This document shows positions 50,230 through 62,125 of a stretch of 64,000 bases of DNA, piece by piece. A program made the translations under genes and the position numbers. How positions within the stretch are numbered: position 1 is the first letter of the stretch; each line of letters begins with the position of its first letter. This DNA is from Marinobacter sediminum (GTDB taxonomy: Bacteria > Pseudomonadota > Gammaproteobacteria > Pseudomonadales > Oleiphilaceae). Under the pieces are notes generated by a model that was not told where the DNA came from, searched no databases, and was given only the letters and a program-made list of their open reading frames with translations. The stretch is from positions 186,001 to 250,000 of the forward strand of contig NZ_JAEMQH010000002.1 of assembly GCF_016820575.1 (NCBI RefSeq), read 5' to 3'.

Positions 50230-51681
50230 TTAGCCTCCGAGCTTTTTCACCAGGATCTCATTGAACAGCTTGGGGTTTCCTTGCCCTTTTGAGGCCTTCA
50301 TGAGCGGCCCCATAAAGCCTCCCAGCATCTTCTTGCGTTTCTTCGGATCGTCCTCGCCCTGGTACTGAGCGACCTGGTCTGGCATGCCGGCAAGTACCTC
50401 GTCGACCATCTTTTCCAGTTCGCCGGTGTCGGAAACCTGCTTCAGGCCCTGGGCGTCGATGATGGCGTCCACGTTGTCGCTCTCGCCATTCCAGAGAGTT
50501 TCAAACACCTTTTTCGCGCCGGAGGACGATACGGTGTTGTCGGCAATCCGGACGATCAGGTCGCCGAGTTGCGCACCGGTGATGGGCGATTCGGCCACGG
50601 TCTTTTCCTCTGCGTTCAGGCGTGCGGAGAACTCGCCCTGAATCCAGTTGGCCGTGAGCTTGGCATCTTTGCCGTGGCTGACCGCCTCCTCGAAAAACGC
50701 AGACAGCTTCGCATCGCCGCTTAGCAGGCCAGCATCGTAATCGTTCAGGCTGTACTGCTCCTTGAAGCGGGCTTTGCGGGCGTCTGGCAATTCTGGCAGG
50801 CGGCTGCGCGCGTGCTCGATAAAGGCGTCGTCGATCTCGACCGGAAGCAGGTCTGGGCAGGGGAAGTAGCGGTAGTCGTTGGCTTCCTCCTTGGTGCGCA
50901 TGGAGCGCGATTCGTCCCGGTCGCCGTTGTACAGGCGTGTTTCCTGCACGATCACGCCGCCGTCTTCCAGGATGTCCATCTGCCGCTCGACTTCGTGGGC
51001 GATGGCCTGCTCCATGAACCGGAACGAGTTCAGGTTCTTGGTTTCGGTGCGGGTGCCGAGTGTGTCCGAGCCCTTTGGCTTGAGGGAAATGTTCACATCA
51101 AAGCGCATGGAGCCCTGGGACATATCGCCGTCGCAAATGCCCAGCGAGGTCACCAGGCTGTGCAGCTTTTTCGCGAATGCCACGGCTTCTTCGGCGTTGC
51201 TCATATCTGGCTCGGTGACCACTTCAATCAGTGGCGTGCCGGCCCGGTTCAGGTCCACGCCGGTCATGCCATGGAAGTCTTCGTGCAGGGATTTGCCGGC
51301 ATCTTCTTCCAGGTGGGCGTGGTGGATGCGCACCCGCTTGGTCTGGCCGTTGGCCAGATCGATGTCTACATGGCCGGGGCCGACGATGGGGCGCTCCAGC
51401 TGAGTGGTCTGGTAGCCCTTTGGCAAGTCCGGGTAGAAGTAGTTCTTGCGCTCAAACACCGAGCGGCGTTCGATCTCGGCGTTTACCGCCAGGCCGAACA
51501 TGATGGCGTACCGGAAGGCCTGCTCGTTGGGCACCGGCAGGGTGCCCGGCATAGCCAGGTCGACCGCATTGGCCTGGGTGTTCGGCTCAGCCCCGTACGC
51601 GGTGCTGGAGCCGGAAAAAATCTTGGTTTGGGTCGCGAGCTGAACGTGAATTTCCAGCCCGATCACAATGTCCCATTGCAT
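50230..51681 (-). CDS. gatB: Aspartyl/glutamyl-tRNA amidotransferase subunit B
   Basis: The kinase and tRNA-binding subunit of GatCAB, which amidates misacylated Asp-tRNA-Asn and/or Glu-tRNA-Gln. [19 protein letters not shown] at the start and [27 protein letters not shown] and the C-terminal YqeY-like tail are standard. It is 483 residues and ends the gatC-gatA-gatB operon. Confidence 0.97.
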   Translation of the reverse strand: MQWDIVIGLEIHVQLATQTKIFSGSSTAYGAEPNTQANAVDLAMPGTLPVPNEQAFRYAIMFGLAVNAEIERRSVFERKNYFYPDLPKGYQTTQLERPIVGPGHVDIDLANGQTKRVRIHHAHLEEDAGKSLHEDFHGMTGVDLNRAGTPLIEVVTEPDMSNAEEAVAFAKKLHSLVTSLGICDGDMSQGSMRFDVNISLKPKGSDTLGTRTETKNLNSFRFMEQAIAHEVERQMDILEDGGVIVQETRLYNGDRDESRSMRTKEEANDYRYFPCPDLLPVEIDDAFIEHARSRLPELPDARKARFKEQYSLNDYDAGLLSGDAKLSAFFEEAVSHGKDAKLTANWIQGEFSARLNAEEKTVAESPITGAQLGDLIVRIADNTVSSSGAKKVFETLWNGESDNVDAIIDAQGLKQVSDTGELEKMVDEVLAGMPDQVAQYQGEDDPKKRKKMLGGFMGPLMKASKGQGNPKLFNEILVKKLGG

Positions 51682-51704
51682 GGCGTAACTCTCCTATCTC
51701 GGGC

Positions 51705-53162
51705 TTATTGCGGTTCACGCTGGTGCCAGTCGGTCACCTGCTGGAATTGATGAGCGGCGTTCAGAAGTCGCGCCTCGTCAAAGTAGTTGGCAATGATCTG
51801 CAGGCCAACCGGAAGCCCATCGACGAAACCGGCCGGTACCGACATCGCCGGCACGCCCGCCAGGTTCACGGCAATCGTGAAGATGTCTTCCAGATACATG
51901 GTGACCGGATCGCTGGTTTTCTCGCCCTGGGCGAAAGCCGGGGAGGGGGTGGTCGGGCTCATTAGCACGTCCACTTCCTTGAAGGCGTTGATGAAATCCT
52001 GCTGGATCAGTCGGCGTACCTTCTGGGCCTTGAGGTAATAAGCATCGAAGTAGCCGGCCGACAACGCGTAGGTGCCAACGAGAATTCGGCGCTTGACCTC
52101 GGTGCCAAAGCCTTCAGCCCGGGTGCGGGTGTACAGATCCATCAGGTCTTTCGGGTCTTCACAGCGGTAGCCGTAGCGAACGCCGTCGAAGCGTGACAGG
52201 TTGGCCGATGCCTCGGCCGGGGCGATCACGTAGTAAGCGGCAATCGCCAGCTTGGCGTTGGGCAGGGACACCTCTTTCACCGTCGCGCCCAGCTTCTCGT
52301 ACTCCTTTACCGCGGCACGGACCTGTTCTTCCATTGCCGGGCTGAGCTGATCCGAGAAGTACTCCTTCGGCAAGCCGATACGGAGGCCTTTTAAAGGTTC
52401 GTTCAGCGTGGCGGTGTAGTCGGGCACAGCCCGGTCTACGGAAGTGGAGTCTTTCGGGTCAAAGCCCGCCATGACGTTCAGCATCAGGGCGTTGTCTTCG
52501 GCCGTGCGCGCCATGGTGCCGCCCTGATCCAGGCTGGAAGCAAAGGCGATCATGCCGTACCGGGATACGCGTCCGTAAGTCGGTTTCAATCCGGTGATGC
52601 CGCACAATGCCGCCGGCTGGCGAATCGAGCCGCCGGTATCGGTGGCCGTGGCTGCCGGCACCAGGCGCGCCGCAACGGCCGCTGCCGAGCCACCGGAAGA
52701 ACCGCCGGGAACCCGCTTTTCACCGTTGCTCAGGCCCCAGGGGTTGGTGACCGGGCCGAAGTGGCTGGATTCGTTGGATGACCCCATGGCGAACTCGTCC
52801 ATGTTGGTCTTGCCCAGACACACGGCGCCCGCCTTTCGGAAGTTCTCGGTAACCGTGGCGTTGTACGGTGGTACAAAGTTCTCCAGCATCCGGGAGCCGC
52901 AGGTGGTCCGCACGCCGCTGGTGCAGAAAATATCCTTGTGGGCGAATGGGATGCCAGTCCAGGGTGTGGCGTTGCCGGCGGCCCGTTGTTCGTCGGCGGC
53001 CTTGGCATCGGCCAGTGCCTGGTCTTCGGTCACGCTGATGAAACTGTTGAATTGATCGTCTTGCTGCTTGATTCGGTCGAGGAACTGCTGTGCCAGCTCC
53101 ACGCTTGATACCTTGCCGCTCTCCAGGTCGCGGGAAAGCTCAGCTACGGATTTGTTATGCAT
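51705..53162 (-). CDS. gatA: Aspartyl/glutamyl-tRNA amidotransferase subunit A
   Basis: The amidase subunit that releases ammonia from glutamine. The amidase signature Ser-cisSer-Lys triad is visible: Lys in PFAHKDIF, Ser in [14 protein letters not shown] and the Ser in [11 protein letters not shown]. It is 485 residues. gatB starts 23 bases after its stop. Confidence 0.97.
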   Translation of the reverse strand: MHNKSVAELSRDLESGKVSSVELAQQFLDRIKQQDDQFNSFISVTEDQALADAKAADEQRAAGNATPWTGIPFAHKDIFCTSGVRTTCGSRMLENFVPPYNATVTENFRKAGAVCLGKTNMDEFAMGSSNESSHFGPVTNPWGLSNGEKRVPGGSSGGSAAAVAARLVPAATATDTGGSIRQPAALCGITGLKPTYGRVSRYGMIAFASSLDQGGTMARTAEDNALMLNVMAGFDPKDSTSVDRAVPDYTATLNEPLKGLRIGLPKEYFSDQLSPAMEEQVRAAVKEYEKLGATVKEVSLPNAKLAIAAYYVIAPAEASANLSRFDGVRYGYRCEDPKDLMDLYTRTRAEGFGTEVKRRILVGTYALSAGYFDAYYLKAQKVRRLIQQDFINAFKEVDVLMSPTTPSPAFAQGEKTSDPVTMYLEDIFTIAVNLAGVPAMSVPAGFVDGLPVGLQIIANYFDEARLLNAAHQFQQVTDWHQREPQ

Positions 53163-53191
53163 GATGATTCCTGAATTCGCTGGTCGTCAGA

Positions 53192-53479
53192 TCACTCGAT
53201 GACACGAGGCACGAGATAAAGGCCGTTCTCGGTGGCCGGGGCGATGGCCTGAAAGGCCTCCCGCTGATTGGTCTCGGTTACTTCGTCCGGGCGCAGGCGC
53301 TGAACGGCGTCCAGTGGGTGGGCCAGGGGCTCAACCGCGTCGGTGTCTGCCGCGCTGAGCTGGTCAACCAGATCCAGAATGTTGCCCAGATCGTTCTCAA
53401 GGGCTGAGACTTGCTCGTCGTCCACACGAATGCGGGCGAGCACAGCGACTTTTTCAATGTCCTCACGGGAAATGGTCAC
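53192..53479 (-). CDS. gatC: Aspartyl/glutamyl-tRNA amidotransferase subunit C
   Basis: The small scaffold subunit of GatCAB. GTG 53479, behind GGGAGGC, gives 95 residues (MTISREDIEKVAVLARI), which is the usual length. The longer reading frame to 53515 is unlikely. DxVEPLAHP (DAVEPLAHP) and a C-terminal GLYLVPRVIE are typical. First gene of the operon, divergent from mreB across 312 bases. Confidence 0.95.
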   Translation of the reverse strand: MTISREDIEKVAVLARIRVDDEQVSALENDLGNILDLVDQLSAADTDAVEPLAHPLDAVQRLRPDEVTETNQREAFQAIAPATENGLYLVPRVIE

Positions 53480-54835
<1,356 letters not shown>

Positions 54836-54855
54836 GCCCGTAGGGAGGATTTGCC

Positions 54856-55743
54856 ATTAAAACCATCTTCGTCCAGGGACCGGTTCCGGGCTTCAGACTC
54901 TTTCTCATCATTATCCTGTCGGCAGCCCTCGTGGTTGCCGATGCCCGTTTTGATAAACTCTCTTCCGTTCGCAGTACCATCGCCACCGGGCTCGCTCCCG
55001 TGTACTGGCTGGGCAACGCTCCCTCCGAGTTCGGTGGCTGGTTCTCCGGCCTGTTTGAAAACAAGGAAGATCTGCAGCAGGAAAACGAGGACCTCAAGGC
55101 TCGCCTGCTCATCCTTGAACGCAGGGCGCTGAAATACGCTGCGCTGGCGTCCGAAAACAATGAACTCCGTCGACTGATGAATTCCTCCGAGGTGCTGGAT
55201 GACCGTGTGATCGTTGGCGAGGTTGTCGGCGTTTCCCCCGATCCGTTCTCCCATGAAGTGATCATCAACAAAGGCCGCAGTGACGGCTTGCGGATTGGCC
55301 AGGCGGTGCTCGATGCCCAGGGCCTGATGGGGCAGGTGGTGCAGACCAGCCAGATTACCTCCCGGGTGCTGTTGGTGTCAGACAGCAGCCACGCGGTGCC
55401 CGTCGAGGTGGTGCGCAACGGCTTGCGGGCCATCTTGCTCGGGACGGGTGACACCTCAACCCTGGATCTGGTCCATGTACCCGATACCGCCGATATTCGC
55501 GAAGGGGATCTGCTGGTCAGTTCCGGTCTCGGTGGGCGTTTTCCTCGAGGTTACCCGGTGGCTGAGGTCAGCCTGATCAATAAGGAACCCGGCGAGCCGT
55601 TTGTGGCTATTGAGGCGGTCCCGCGGGCCCAGCTGAACCAAAGTCGCCTGGTGTTGGTGGTGTTTCCGCCGACAACTGCTGAGGTTGAGGCTGCTGCCGA
55701 ATCCGAGGCCGGCGTTGAAATGTCCGAAGAGGGGGAAGGCTGA
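54856..55743 (+). CDS. mreC: Rod-shape-determining protein MreC, apparently initiated at ATT
   Basis: A bitopic periplasmic protein linking MreB to wall synthases. The conserved N-terminus (KTIFVQGPVPGFRLF), membrane helix and DARF motif are encoded from 54856. An in-frame TAG at 54841-54843 and the absence of any ATG, GTG or TTG before GTG 54931 leave ATT 54856 as the best start. It has GGGAGG at 54843-54848 and 7-base spacing. Starting at 54931 would delete the membrane helix. The 295-residue protein then has a coiled coil (ENKEDLQQENEDLKARL) and the beta-domain. Overlaps mreD by one base. Confidence 0.9.
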   Translation: MKTIFVQGPVPGFRLFLIIILSAALVVADARFDKLSSVRSTIATGLAPVYWLGNAPSEFGGWFSGLFENKEDLQQENEDLKARLLILERRALKYAALASENNELRRLMNSSEVLDDRVIVGEVVGVSPDPFSHEVIINKGRSDGLRIGQAVLDAQGLMGQVVQTSQITSRVLLVSDSSHAVPVEVVRNGLRAILLGTGDTSTLDLVHVPDTADIREGDLLVSSGLGGRFPRGYPVAEVSLINKEPGEPFVAIEAVPRAQLNQSRLVLVVFPPTTAEVEAAAESEAGVEMSEEGEG

Positions 55744-56219
55744 TGCTGTCCGTAATCAGTTATCCGGTATTTGCCCTGTCGGTCGCAGTGGCGCTGGTTC
55801 TGAGTATTTCGCTTTTTCCGGTTGGCTGGTTTGAGTTCCGTCCAGAGTGGCTTGGGCTGGTGGTGTTCTACTGGACGTTCCGGGCTCCGGCTCAGTTCGG
55901 CATTCTCCTGGCCTGGATTCTAGGGTTGCTGCTGGATGTGCTTGAAGCAACGCCGCTGGGTGTCAACGCGCTGGCCATGGGGCTGGTCGCCTTTCTGGTG
56001 TTAACGATACATCAGCGCCTTCGGATGTACCCAATGCCGCAGCAGTGCCTGATGGTGTTCCTGCTGTTGGGTATCAATCAGATGCTCGTGCATTTTATCA
56101 AGCAGATGCTCGGCGCCGACGATGCCGGATTCAGCTACCTTTGGCCGGCCCTGACCAGCGCGCTGGCGTGGCCGGTATTCTGCGTACTTCTTGATAACAT
56201 CAACCGTAAGTTGGGATGA
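55743..56219 (+). CDS. mreD: Rod-shape-determining protein MreD
   Basis: The integral membrane component of the elongasome. It is 158 residues with about five hydrophobic helices and the conserved LLGLLLDVLEATPLGVNALAMGLVAF-type region around residues 60-85. The ATG shares a base with the mreC stop (TGATG), and the stop overlaps maf. Confidence 0.93.
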   Translation: MLSVISYPVFALSVAVALVLSISLFPVGWFEFRPEWLGLVVFYWTFRAPAQFGILLAWILGLLLDVLEATPLGVNALAMGLVAFLVLTIHQRLRMYPMPQQCLMVFLLLGINQMLVHFIKQMLGADDAGFSYLWPALTSALAWPVFCVLLDNINRKLG

Positions 56220-56824
56220 GCATGTCCACCATCATTCTCGCGTCGGCTTCCCCCAGACGATCCGAGCTGTTGCGACAAATTGGCGTCACTTTTTCGGTGC
56301 AGCCAGCAGACGTTGACGAAACCCCTCTTCCGAATGAAACCGCTGAGTACTACGTGGAGCGATTGGCCCGCGACAAGGCCCTGGCGGTCGCCGCCTCCTC
56401 CCCGGGTGCTATGGTGCTGGGCTCGGATACCTCGGTGGTGCTGGATGGCGTCATCCTTGGCAAGCCGGCGGATCAGGAGGAGGCCGTTGCTACCCTTATG
56501 CGGCTGTCCGGCGCCAGCCACCAGGTGATGACTGCGGTAGCGCTAGCCCAGGGGGGACAGTGCGAATGCCGGGTCGTGGTCACCGACGTCCAGTTCCGCA
56601 AGCTGTCGCAGGCAGAGGTAGTAGCCTATGTTGCCAGCGGCGAACCGATGGACAAGGCGGGAAGCTATGGAATTCAGGGCCTTGGTGGTATTTTTGTCAG
56701 TGACCTGCGGGGCAGTTACAGTGCTGTAGTGGGTTTGCCGTTGCAGGAAACCGCCGCCTTGTTGGCGGATGCCGGTCATCCGGTCTGGGAAAACTGGCCA
56801 AACAGTCTGGAGAACCGTACATGA
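56216..56824 (+). CDS. maf: Maf-type nucleoside triphosphate pyrophosphatase (dTTP/UTP type)
   Basis: A house-cleaning pyrophosphatase that hydrolyses non-canonical or excess nucleotides. ILASASPRRSELLRQIG opens the protein and VLGSDTSVVLDGVILGKP contains the catalytic Asp. DKAGSYGIQGLGG follows. Gene position after mreD and before rng points to the YhdE subgroup. It is 202 residues. ATG 56216 overlaps mreD; ATG 56222 is an alternative. Confidence 0.93.
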   Translation: MSMSTIILASASPRRSELLRQIGVTFSVQPADVDETPLPNETAEYYVERLARDKALAVAASSPGAMVLGSDTSVVLDGVILGKPADQEEAVATLMRLSGASHQVMTAVALAQGGQCECRVVVTDVQFRKLSQAEVVAYVASGEPMDKAGSYGIQGLGGIFVSDLRGSYSAVVGLPLQETAALLADAGHPVWENWPNSLENRT

Positions 56825-58299
56825 GTGAAGAGATTCTGATCAACGTGACCCCCGTCGAAACCCGCGTAGCGCTGGTTGAGAACGGTATGTTGCAGGAAGC
56901 CTATATTGAGCGCACCAGCCGTAAGGGCATCGTCGGCAATATCTACAAGGGCAAAGTGGTCAGAGTCCTCCCGGGCATGGAAGCGGCGTTTGTTGATATC
57001 GGCCTGGAGCGGGCGGCTTTTATCCACGCCTCGGATGTGATCTCCCAGTCCGGACCAGACGATTCCAATGATGGTCCGAAGACCGTGCCCGATATCCGGA
57101 CACTGCTCCGTGAGGGGCAGTCTCTGGTAGTACAGGTCACCAAGGATCCGATCGGAACCAAAGGCGCACGCCTGACCACTCAACTGTCGATTCCATCGCG
57201 CTATCTGGTCTTCATGCCGGGTGTCAGCCACGTGGGTATCTCCCAGCGCATTGAGGACGACACCGAGCGTGCTCGTTTGAAGGGGCTGGTGGAAGGCGCA
57301 GCTGAAGAAGAGACTGAAGTGGAAGGTGGCTACATCATCCGCACCGCAGCCGAAGCGGCCTCCTCCGACGAGCTGATCGGCGATATGACCTACCTGCATC
57401 GCCTTAGCCAGTCGATTCATGAGCGCATTTCAAAGGTGCAGGCGCCGGCGGTGGTGTATCAGGATTTGCCCCTGTTTATCCGCACCATTCGGGATTTGAT
57501 CCGCCCGCAAACGGAGAAAGTGCGCATCGACAGCCGCGAGAGCCACCAGCGCGTGATGGAGTTCGTGGAAGAGTTCGTCACCGAATTTGCAGACAAGGTG
57601 GAGTACTACCCGGGCGAGCGTCCGATCTTCGATCTTTATTCGGTCGAGGACGAGATCCAGAAGGCCCTCAGTCGCAAGGTGCAGCTCAAGTCGGGCGGTT
57701 ACGTGATCATCGATCAGACCGAAGCCATGACCACCATCGATATCAACACCGGTGGATTCGTCGGGCATCGGAACCTGGAAGAGACCATTTTCAAGACCAA
57801 CCTGGAAGCGGCGCGGGCGATCAGCCGTCAGGTACGGCTGCGCAATCTCGGCGGCATCATCATCATCGATTTTATCGACATGGAAGATACCGAGCATCAG
57901 CGCCAGGTGCACCGGATGCTGGAGAAGATGCTGGAGCGGGACCACGCCAAGACCAAGATCACCGGTGTTTCCGAACTGGGGCTGGTGGAGATGACCCGCA
58001 AGCGCACCACCGAAAGCCTCGGTCAGGTTCTGTGTGAACCCTGCCCGATCTGTGATGGTCGCGGCTTCCTGAAAACCAGTGAAACCGTGTGCTACGAGAT
58101 CTTCCGTGAAATCTTGCGGGTGAACCGGGCCTATGAGGCCGAAAACTATCTGGTGATGGCGTCTCAGAGTGTGGTTGACCGATTGCTGGATGAAGAGTCC
58201 GACAATGTCGCCGATCTTGAAACCTTCATCAGCAAGACCATTCGATTTCAGGTCGAGCCGTTTTACAGCCAGGAGCAGTACGATGTGGTTCTGCTCTGA
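56821..58299 (+). CDS. rng: Ribonuclease G
   Basis: A 5'-end-dependent endoribonuclease for 16S rRNA 5' maturation and mRNA decay. An N-terminal S1 domain (NIYKGKVVRVLPGMEAAFVD region) is followed by the RNase H-like and catalytic DNase I-like parts (TMDINTGGF-type sequence here TIDINTGGFVG). The zinc-link is CEPCPICDGRGF. It lacks the long RNase E tail; 492 residues. It overlaps maf by 4 bases. Confidence 0.96.
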   Translation: MSEEILINVTPVETRVALVENGMLQEAYIERTSRKGIVGNIYKGKVVRVLPGMEAAFVDIGLERAAFIHASDVISQSGPDDSNDGPKTVPDIRTLLREGQSLVVQVTKDPIGTKGARLTTQLSIPSRYLVFMPGVSHVGISQRIEDDTERARLKGLVEGAAEEETEVEGGYIIRTAAEAASSDELIGDMTYLHRLSQSIHERISKVQAPAVVYQDLPLFIRTIRDLIRPQTEKVRIDSRESHQRVMEFVEEFVTEFADKVEYYPGERPIFDLYSVEDEIQKALSRKVQLKSGGYVIIDQTEAMTTIDINTGGFVGHRNLEETIFKTNLEAARAISRQVRLRNLGGIIIIDFIDMEDTEHQRQVHRMLEKMLERDHAKTKITGVSELGLVEMTRKRTTESLGQVLCEPCPICDGRGFLKTSETVCYEIFREILRVNRAYEAENYLVMASQSVVDRLLDEESDNVADLETFISKTIRFQVEPFYSQEQYDVVLL

Positions 58300-58339
58300 T
58301 TCGATTTCAGCCTGCCAATATGGCGTATAGGGCTCGCTG

Positions 58340-61300
58340 ATGTCCCACGACGACCGCGAGCAGCCCTGGCCGGAACACATGGCAGAGAGCCCGCCGGTTA
58401 AAGTTGCCGCCAGGCTCTCCAGCCTGGTGTGGTGGTTCCTGCTAGTGGTGCTTATTGTCTTTGCGTTATACGCAGGGGTAGGGCGCCAACTCACCCGCAA
58501 TGTCGATACTTTTGCTGACGATCTGGCCGAAGCGCTCTCCGCGCGCATCGGTCACGATGTTGCGATCGGCAGCCTGTCATCGCGCTGGTTCTGGCTCGAC
58601 CCCTCCTTTACCGCCCGGAATATCAGTATTGCCAACCCGGACTCCGACGTCACCGTAGCCCGGGTTGATCACCTTCAGGTGCGATTCGATTTCCTGTCTT
58701 CGTTGCTTCGCATGCGGGTGGTATTTGAAGACTTCGAAGTGGATGGCGTTGAGCTTGCGCTGAACCAGTCCGAGTCGGGGGAAGTTGAAGTGCGAGGCGC
58801 CGAGCTGCCCGAGCCGGTGAATCACCGCCTGAAAGATTGGCTCAATCTGGCCGGGAAGTGGCTGTCTGAGCCCTACGTCAAAATCACCCGGTTGAGTCTG
58901 GGCATCCGGGACAACCAGGGCAATGTCCGCACGGTTGATGTGCCCCAGCTGGACCTGGTGTACCGCAAGGGGCTTTTCCGAGCCTCCGGACGAGCTATCA
59001 AGTCTGGAACCACTGAACAGCTGGCCAGTTTCAGTCTGGTTGGAAAGCACTTCTTCCGCGGTGATTTCACCGGTCAGCTTTATCTGGATGTGAATTCCGG
59101 TCGGCTGTTTGATGGCCTGATCGATGACTACCAGTGGCGATCCATTCGGGTGGAGGGTTTTGATCTCGGCGGTGAGGCCTGGCTGACCTTCCGTGATGGT
59201 GAGCTCCTGCAGGTCACCGGAACGGTTCGGACACCTTATCTTCAGCTTGGCGTTGGCCGCGAATCCTTGGCCCCGATTGAAAATATCCGGGCCCGGTTCG
59301 GTTGGCGTCGTTTTGCGGCGGGGGCGCTCGAGGCAGGTTCCAATCAGACAGAAGGTACTTCCGAACAGTCTGAGGGCCCCGGGGAGTGGCACCTCAAGCA
59401 GCTGGAGTGGACCTGGAACGGTAACCAGGTGTCGCCGTTCAGTCTGCGCCTGATGCCGGAAGAGGGTGGCGTCACTGTCATTGCCGATGCGTTACCGCTC
59501 GGGCCCACCAGAAGGCTGATTTCCCGCCTACCCATATTGCCCGAGAGGGGCGCCGATGCCCTCGAGAATTACCGGCCCAGAGGTTATTTGGACCAGGTGT
59601 CCCTTTGGTTGCCGGATCGCGGCGACGACAACACCTTTGAACTCACCGGACAGCTGCGTGACCTGAGTGTTGAAGCCTACCGGGGGGCTCCGGGTGTAAG
59701 TGGGTTATCCGGGATGCTGTATGTTGCCCGTAACGCCGGCTATGTCCAGATAGACACTGCCGACGCGCCTGTGCGTTTGTCCTTCCCTCAGCTGTATGAA
59801 AACGGGTGGGCATTATCCCAGCTGGACGGTCTGGTGGCCTGGCAGCTGGAGGATGGCATTACCCGGGTATTCTCCGACGACATTCGCATGCGCCAGCTCG
59901 ACGGCCCGGCGCTTACTGGCGCTTTCGACCTGAAACTCAGTCGCGCTGGCGAGGACAATCTGGGCCTCAAGGTAGGGTTGGAAGGGGCCGATGAAAGCGC
60001 TTTAGAAGACTTCATTCCGAGCAAGGTCGTGAGCACCGAGCTGTACGATTGGCTGACCACCTCGATCACCCGGGCTGACGTTACTTCCGGGGTTTATTAC
60101 GGCCATGGCCAGATCGGCTCGGATGCACCACCGGGTTCATTCGTATCTTCCATGGAGTTTAATTTCGAGAACGCCAGCGTCCGCTATGACCCGCGCTGGC
60201 CGGACGTGACAGATGCCCGTGGTCAGGTGGTGGTCAATGGTCTCGATACCCGGGTGACCCTGGACCAGGCGCAAACCGGCGGCCTGAACCTGGCTTCCAG
60301 TAAAGTGAAGGTGGTACCCGATGAGCAGGGTACGGTTGTGGTTGTCGATGCAGCCGCCGATGTACCCGGCGAGGCGGTCAGGTTCTGGATGGACAACAGT
60401 CCATTGGGCGAAATGGCAGGCTCAGAGGCCCACCGTCTTGAATTCGGCGGCCAGTATCGGCTGGGCCTTGGTATCTCGCTACCGCTGGGTGCCGAGGGGG
60501 AGGTTTCGGTGGACGCCCGCGTGAGCGCGGACAAGGCAACAGTGTCTTACCCACCAGCGGGCCTGGCCTGGGAAGAGGTCAGTGGCGAGCTGGCTTATCA
60601 ATCGGCCGAAGGTATTTCTGGGGGGCCATTGACGGCCCGGTTCCTGGATGCACCGGTACGTATACGCCTGTCCAGTAGCGCGTCCGGCGAGGCGCTCTCG
60701 ATTCGACAGACCGGGCAATACCCGACGGCCGAGTTGCTTGCCGCGGCCGGGGTGGCGCCGGGACGCACATTGGGGCTTAGCGGAACCCTGGACTATGCGG
60801 CCGGCCTGGAGGTTAGCGAGAATGCCAGCTCCAAGATCTGGGTGCGGTCAGACCTGCAAGGTGTCGAAGTTGCCTGGCCGCAACCGTTGGCGAAATCGGC
60901 CGACGAATCTGCCCCTCTTGAGGCGACCATTGATCCGCAGGCACCCGGTGGCCTTGCGGTCTCCGGTACCTGGGAAAACCGGGCATCGTTTGATGTGCTC
61001 TGGAAGCGTACGGGGCTGGAGTTCAATCTTGGGCATCTCTACCTGGGGCGCCATACCCTCGATGACATTCAGATAGAAGCTCTGGATCTGGGCGACCGCT
61101 GGGTAGTGACCACCAACTCCGAGAGGGCCCTGGGCCGTATAGCGGTGCCCGATGATGGCAGCACTGTGATGGCGGACTTCGAGCGCGTGCGGCTAACGCG
61201 AGACGACCAAGCGGAGCAGGAGGAGCGAGAGCTTCTGACCTTTGAGGAGCAGCTGCAGGCCTTTCGGGATCTCGATATGGGCGAGTGGCCCGATGTGAAT

Positions 61301-62113
61301 GTTTCGATTGCCGATCTTCAGCTGAACGATGAAACCCTGGGAACCTGGTCATTCAAGCTGCGCCCCGCACCTTACCGGCTGGCGGTGGAGGGCATTGAGG
61401 GCCGGCTTAAATCATTGACTCTGGTCGGGGATATGAGCTGGAGTATCATCGATGACCGAGAGACAAGCCGGTTTGCCGGTTCGGTCACCGGTGGCAAGGT
61501 GGCCGACCTGAACAGCTTGTTCAGAACCGAGATTCCGCTGACCAACGAAAGCACCAATATTGAACTCGATCTGGACTGGCCGGGCCGCCCGGATGAGATT
61601 TCACTCGCTGCTTTGAACGGGTCGGTCAGCCTCCGGCTGGACGAGGGCATCATTCTCGAGCAGAACAACACGGCCCAGGTCTTCCGGGTCTTCAATTTGT
61701 TGAATGCCGATACCCTTTGGCGCCGGTTGAAGCTGGATTTCTCGGATCTCTATGAGCGTGGTGTGGCCTTCGATGCCATTTCCGGTCGGGCACAACTGGT
61801 GGACGGGCGGGTTAATATGGATCCGGAGCTGCAGGTGGTGGGTCCGTCCGGCGCCTTTAAGCTCAGTGGTTCAACCGACATTGCAACCGAGACCCTGGAC
61901 ATGCGGCTGGTGGTGGTCTTGCCGCTGACCCAGAACCTGCCGTTGGCAGCTTTGCTGATGGGCGCCGGGGCACCCATAGGTGGGGCCTTGTTTGTTCTGG
62001 ACAAGATTCTGGGCGATCCTTTAAGCAAGCTCACCAGCGCGTCCTACGGGGTGACCGGCACCTGGGACGACCCGAAGGTGGATCTCCGGCGAGTATTCGA
62101 TAATGGCGAATGA
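58340..62113 (+). CDS. yhdP: YhdP-family AsmA-like lipid transfer protein
   Basis: A 1257-residue protein with one N-terminal membrane helix (~33-53), then a very long beta-rich periplasmic part (DUF3971 region) and a C-terminal AsmA-like domain (LDFSDLYERGVAFDAI, SGSTDIATETLDMRLVVVLP). YhdP and its paralogues carry phospholipids to the outer membrane as a long hydrophobic groove. The order rng-yhdP-nit is standard. Codon use and length are normal. Confidence 0.92.
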   Translation: MSHDDREQPWPEHMAESPPVKVAARLSSLVWWFLLVVLIVFALYAGVGRQLTRNVDTFADDLAEALSARIGHDVAIGSLSSRWFWLDPSFTARNISIANPDSDVTVARVDHLQVRFDFLSSLLRMRVVFEDFEVDGVELALNQSESGEVEVRGAELPEPVNHRLKDWLNLAGKWLSEPYVKITRLSLGIRDNQGNVRTVDVPQLDLVYRKGLFRASGRAIKSGTTEQLASFSLVGKHFFRGDFTGQLYLDVNSGRLFDGLIDDYQWRSIRVEGFDLGGEAWLTFRDGELLQVTGTVRTPYLQLGVGRESLAPIENIRARFGWRRFAAGALEAGSNQTEGTSEQSEGPGEWHLKQLEWTWNGNQVSPFSLRLMPEEGGVTVIADALPLGPTRRLISRLPILPERGADALENYRPRGYLDQVSLWLPDRGDDNTFELTGQLRDLSVEAYRGAPGVSGLSGMLYVARNAGYVQIDTADAPVRLSFPQLYENGWALSQLDGLVAWQLEDGITRVFSDDIRMRQLDGPALTGAFDLKLSRAGEDNLGLKVGLEGADESALEDFIPSKVVSTELYDWLTTSITRADVTSGVYYGHGQIGSDAPPGSFVSSMEFNFENASVRYDPRWPDVTDARGQVVVNGLDTRVTLDQAQTGGLNLASSKVKVVPDEQGTVVVVDAAADVPGEAVRFWMDNSPLGEMAGSEAHRLEFGGQYRLGLGISLPLGAEGEVSVDARVSADKATVSYPPAGLAWEEVSGELAYQSAEGISGGPLTARFLDAPVRIRLSSSASGEALSIRQTGQYPTAELLAAAGVAPGRTLGLSGTLDYAAGLEVSENASSKIWVRSDLQGVEVAWPQPLAKSADESAPLEATIDPQAPGGLAVSGTWENRASFDVLWKRTGLEFNLGHLYLGRHTLDDIQIEALDLGDRWVVTTNSERALGRIAVPDDGSTVMADFERVRLTRDDQAEQEERELLTFEEQLQAFRDLDMGEWPDVNVSIADLQLNDETLGTWSFKLRPAPYRLAVEGIEGRLKSLTLVGDMSWSIIDDRETSRFAGSVTGGKVADLNSLFRTEIPLTNESTNIELDLDWPGRPDEISLAALNGSVSLRLDEGIILEQNNTAQVFRVFNLLNADTLWRRLKLDFSDLYERGVAFDAISGRAQLVDGRVNMDPELQVVGPSGAFKLSGSTDIATETLDMRLVVVLPLTQNLPLAALLMGAGAPIGGALFVLDKILGDPLSKLTSASYGVTGTWDDPKVDLRRVFDNGE

Positions 62114-62125
62114 CAGGAGCTGATT

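Noticed and set aside
54931..55743. GTG 54931 as the mreC start
   Set aside because: It would remove the conserved N-terminus and most of the membrane helix and has no ribosome site in front.
57430..58548. 372-codon open frame antisense to rng and the start of yhdP
   Set aside because: Mirror frame that crosses a real gene boundary; both sense genes are conserved.
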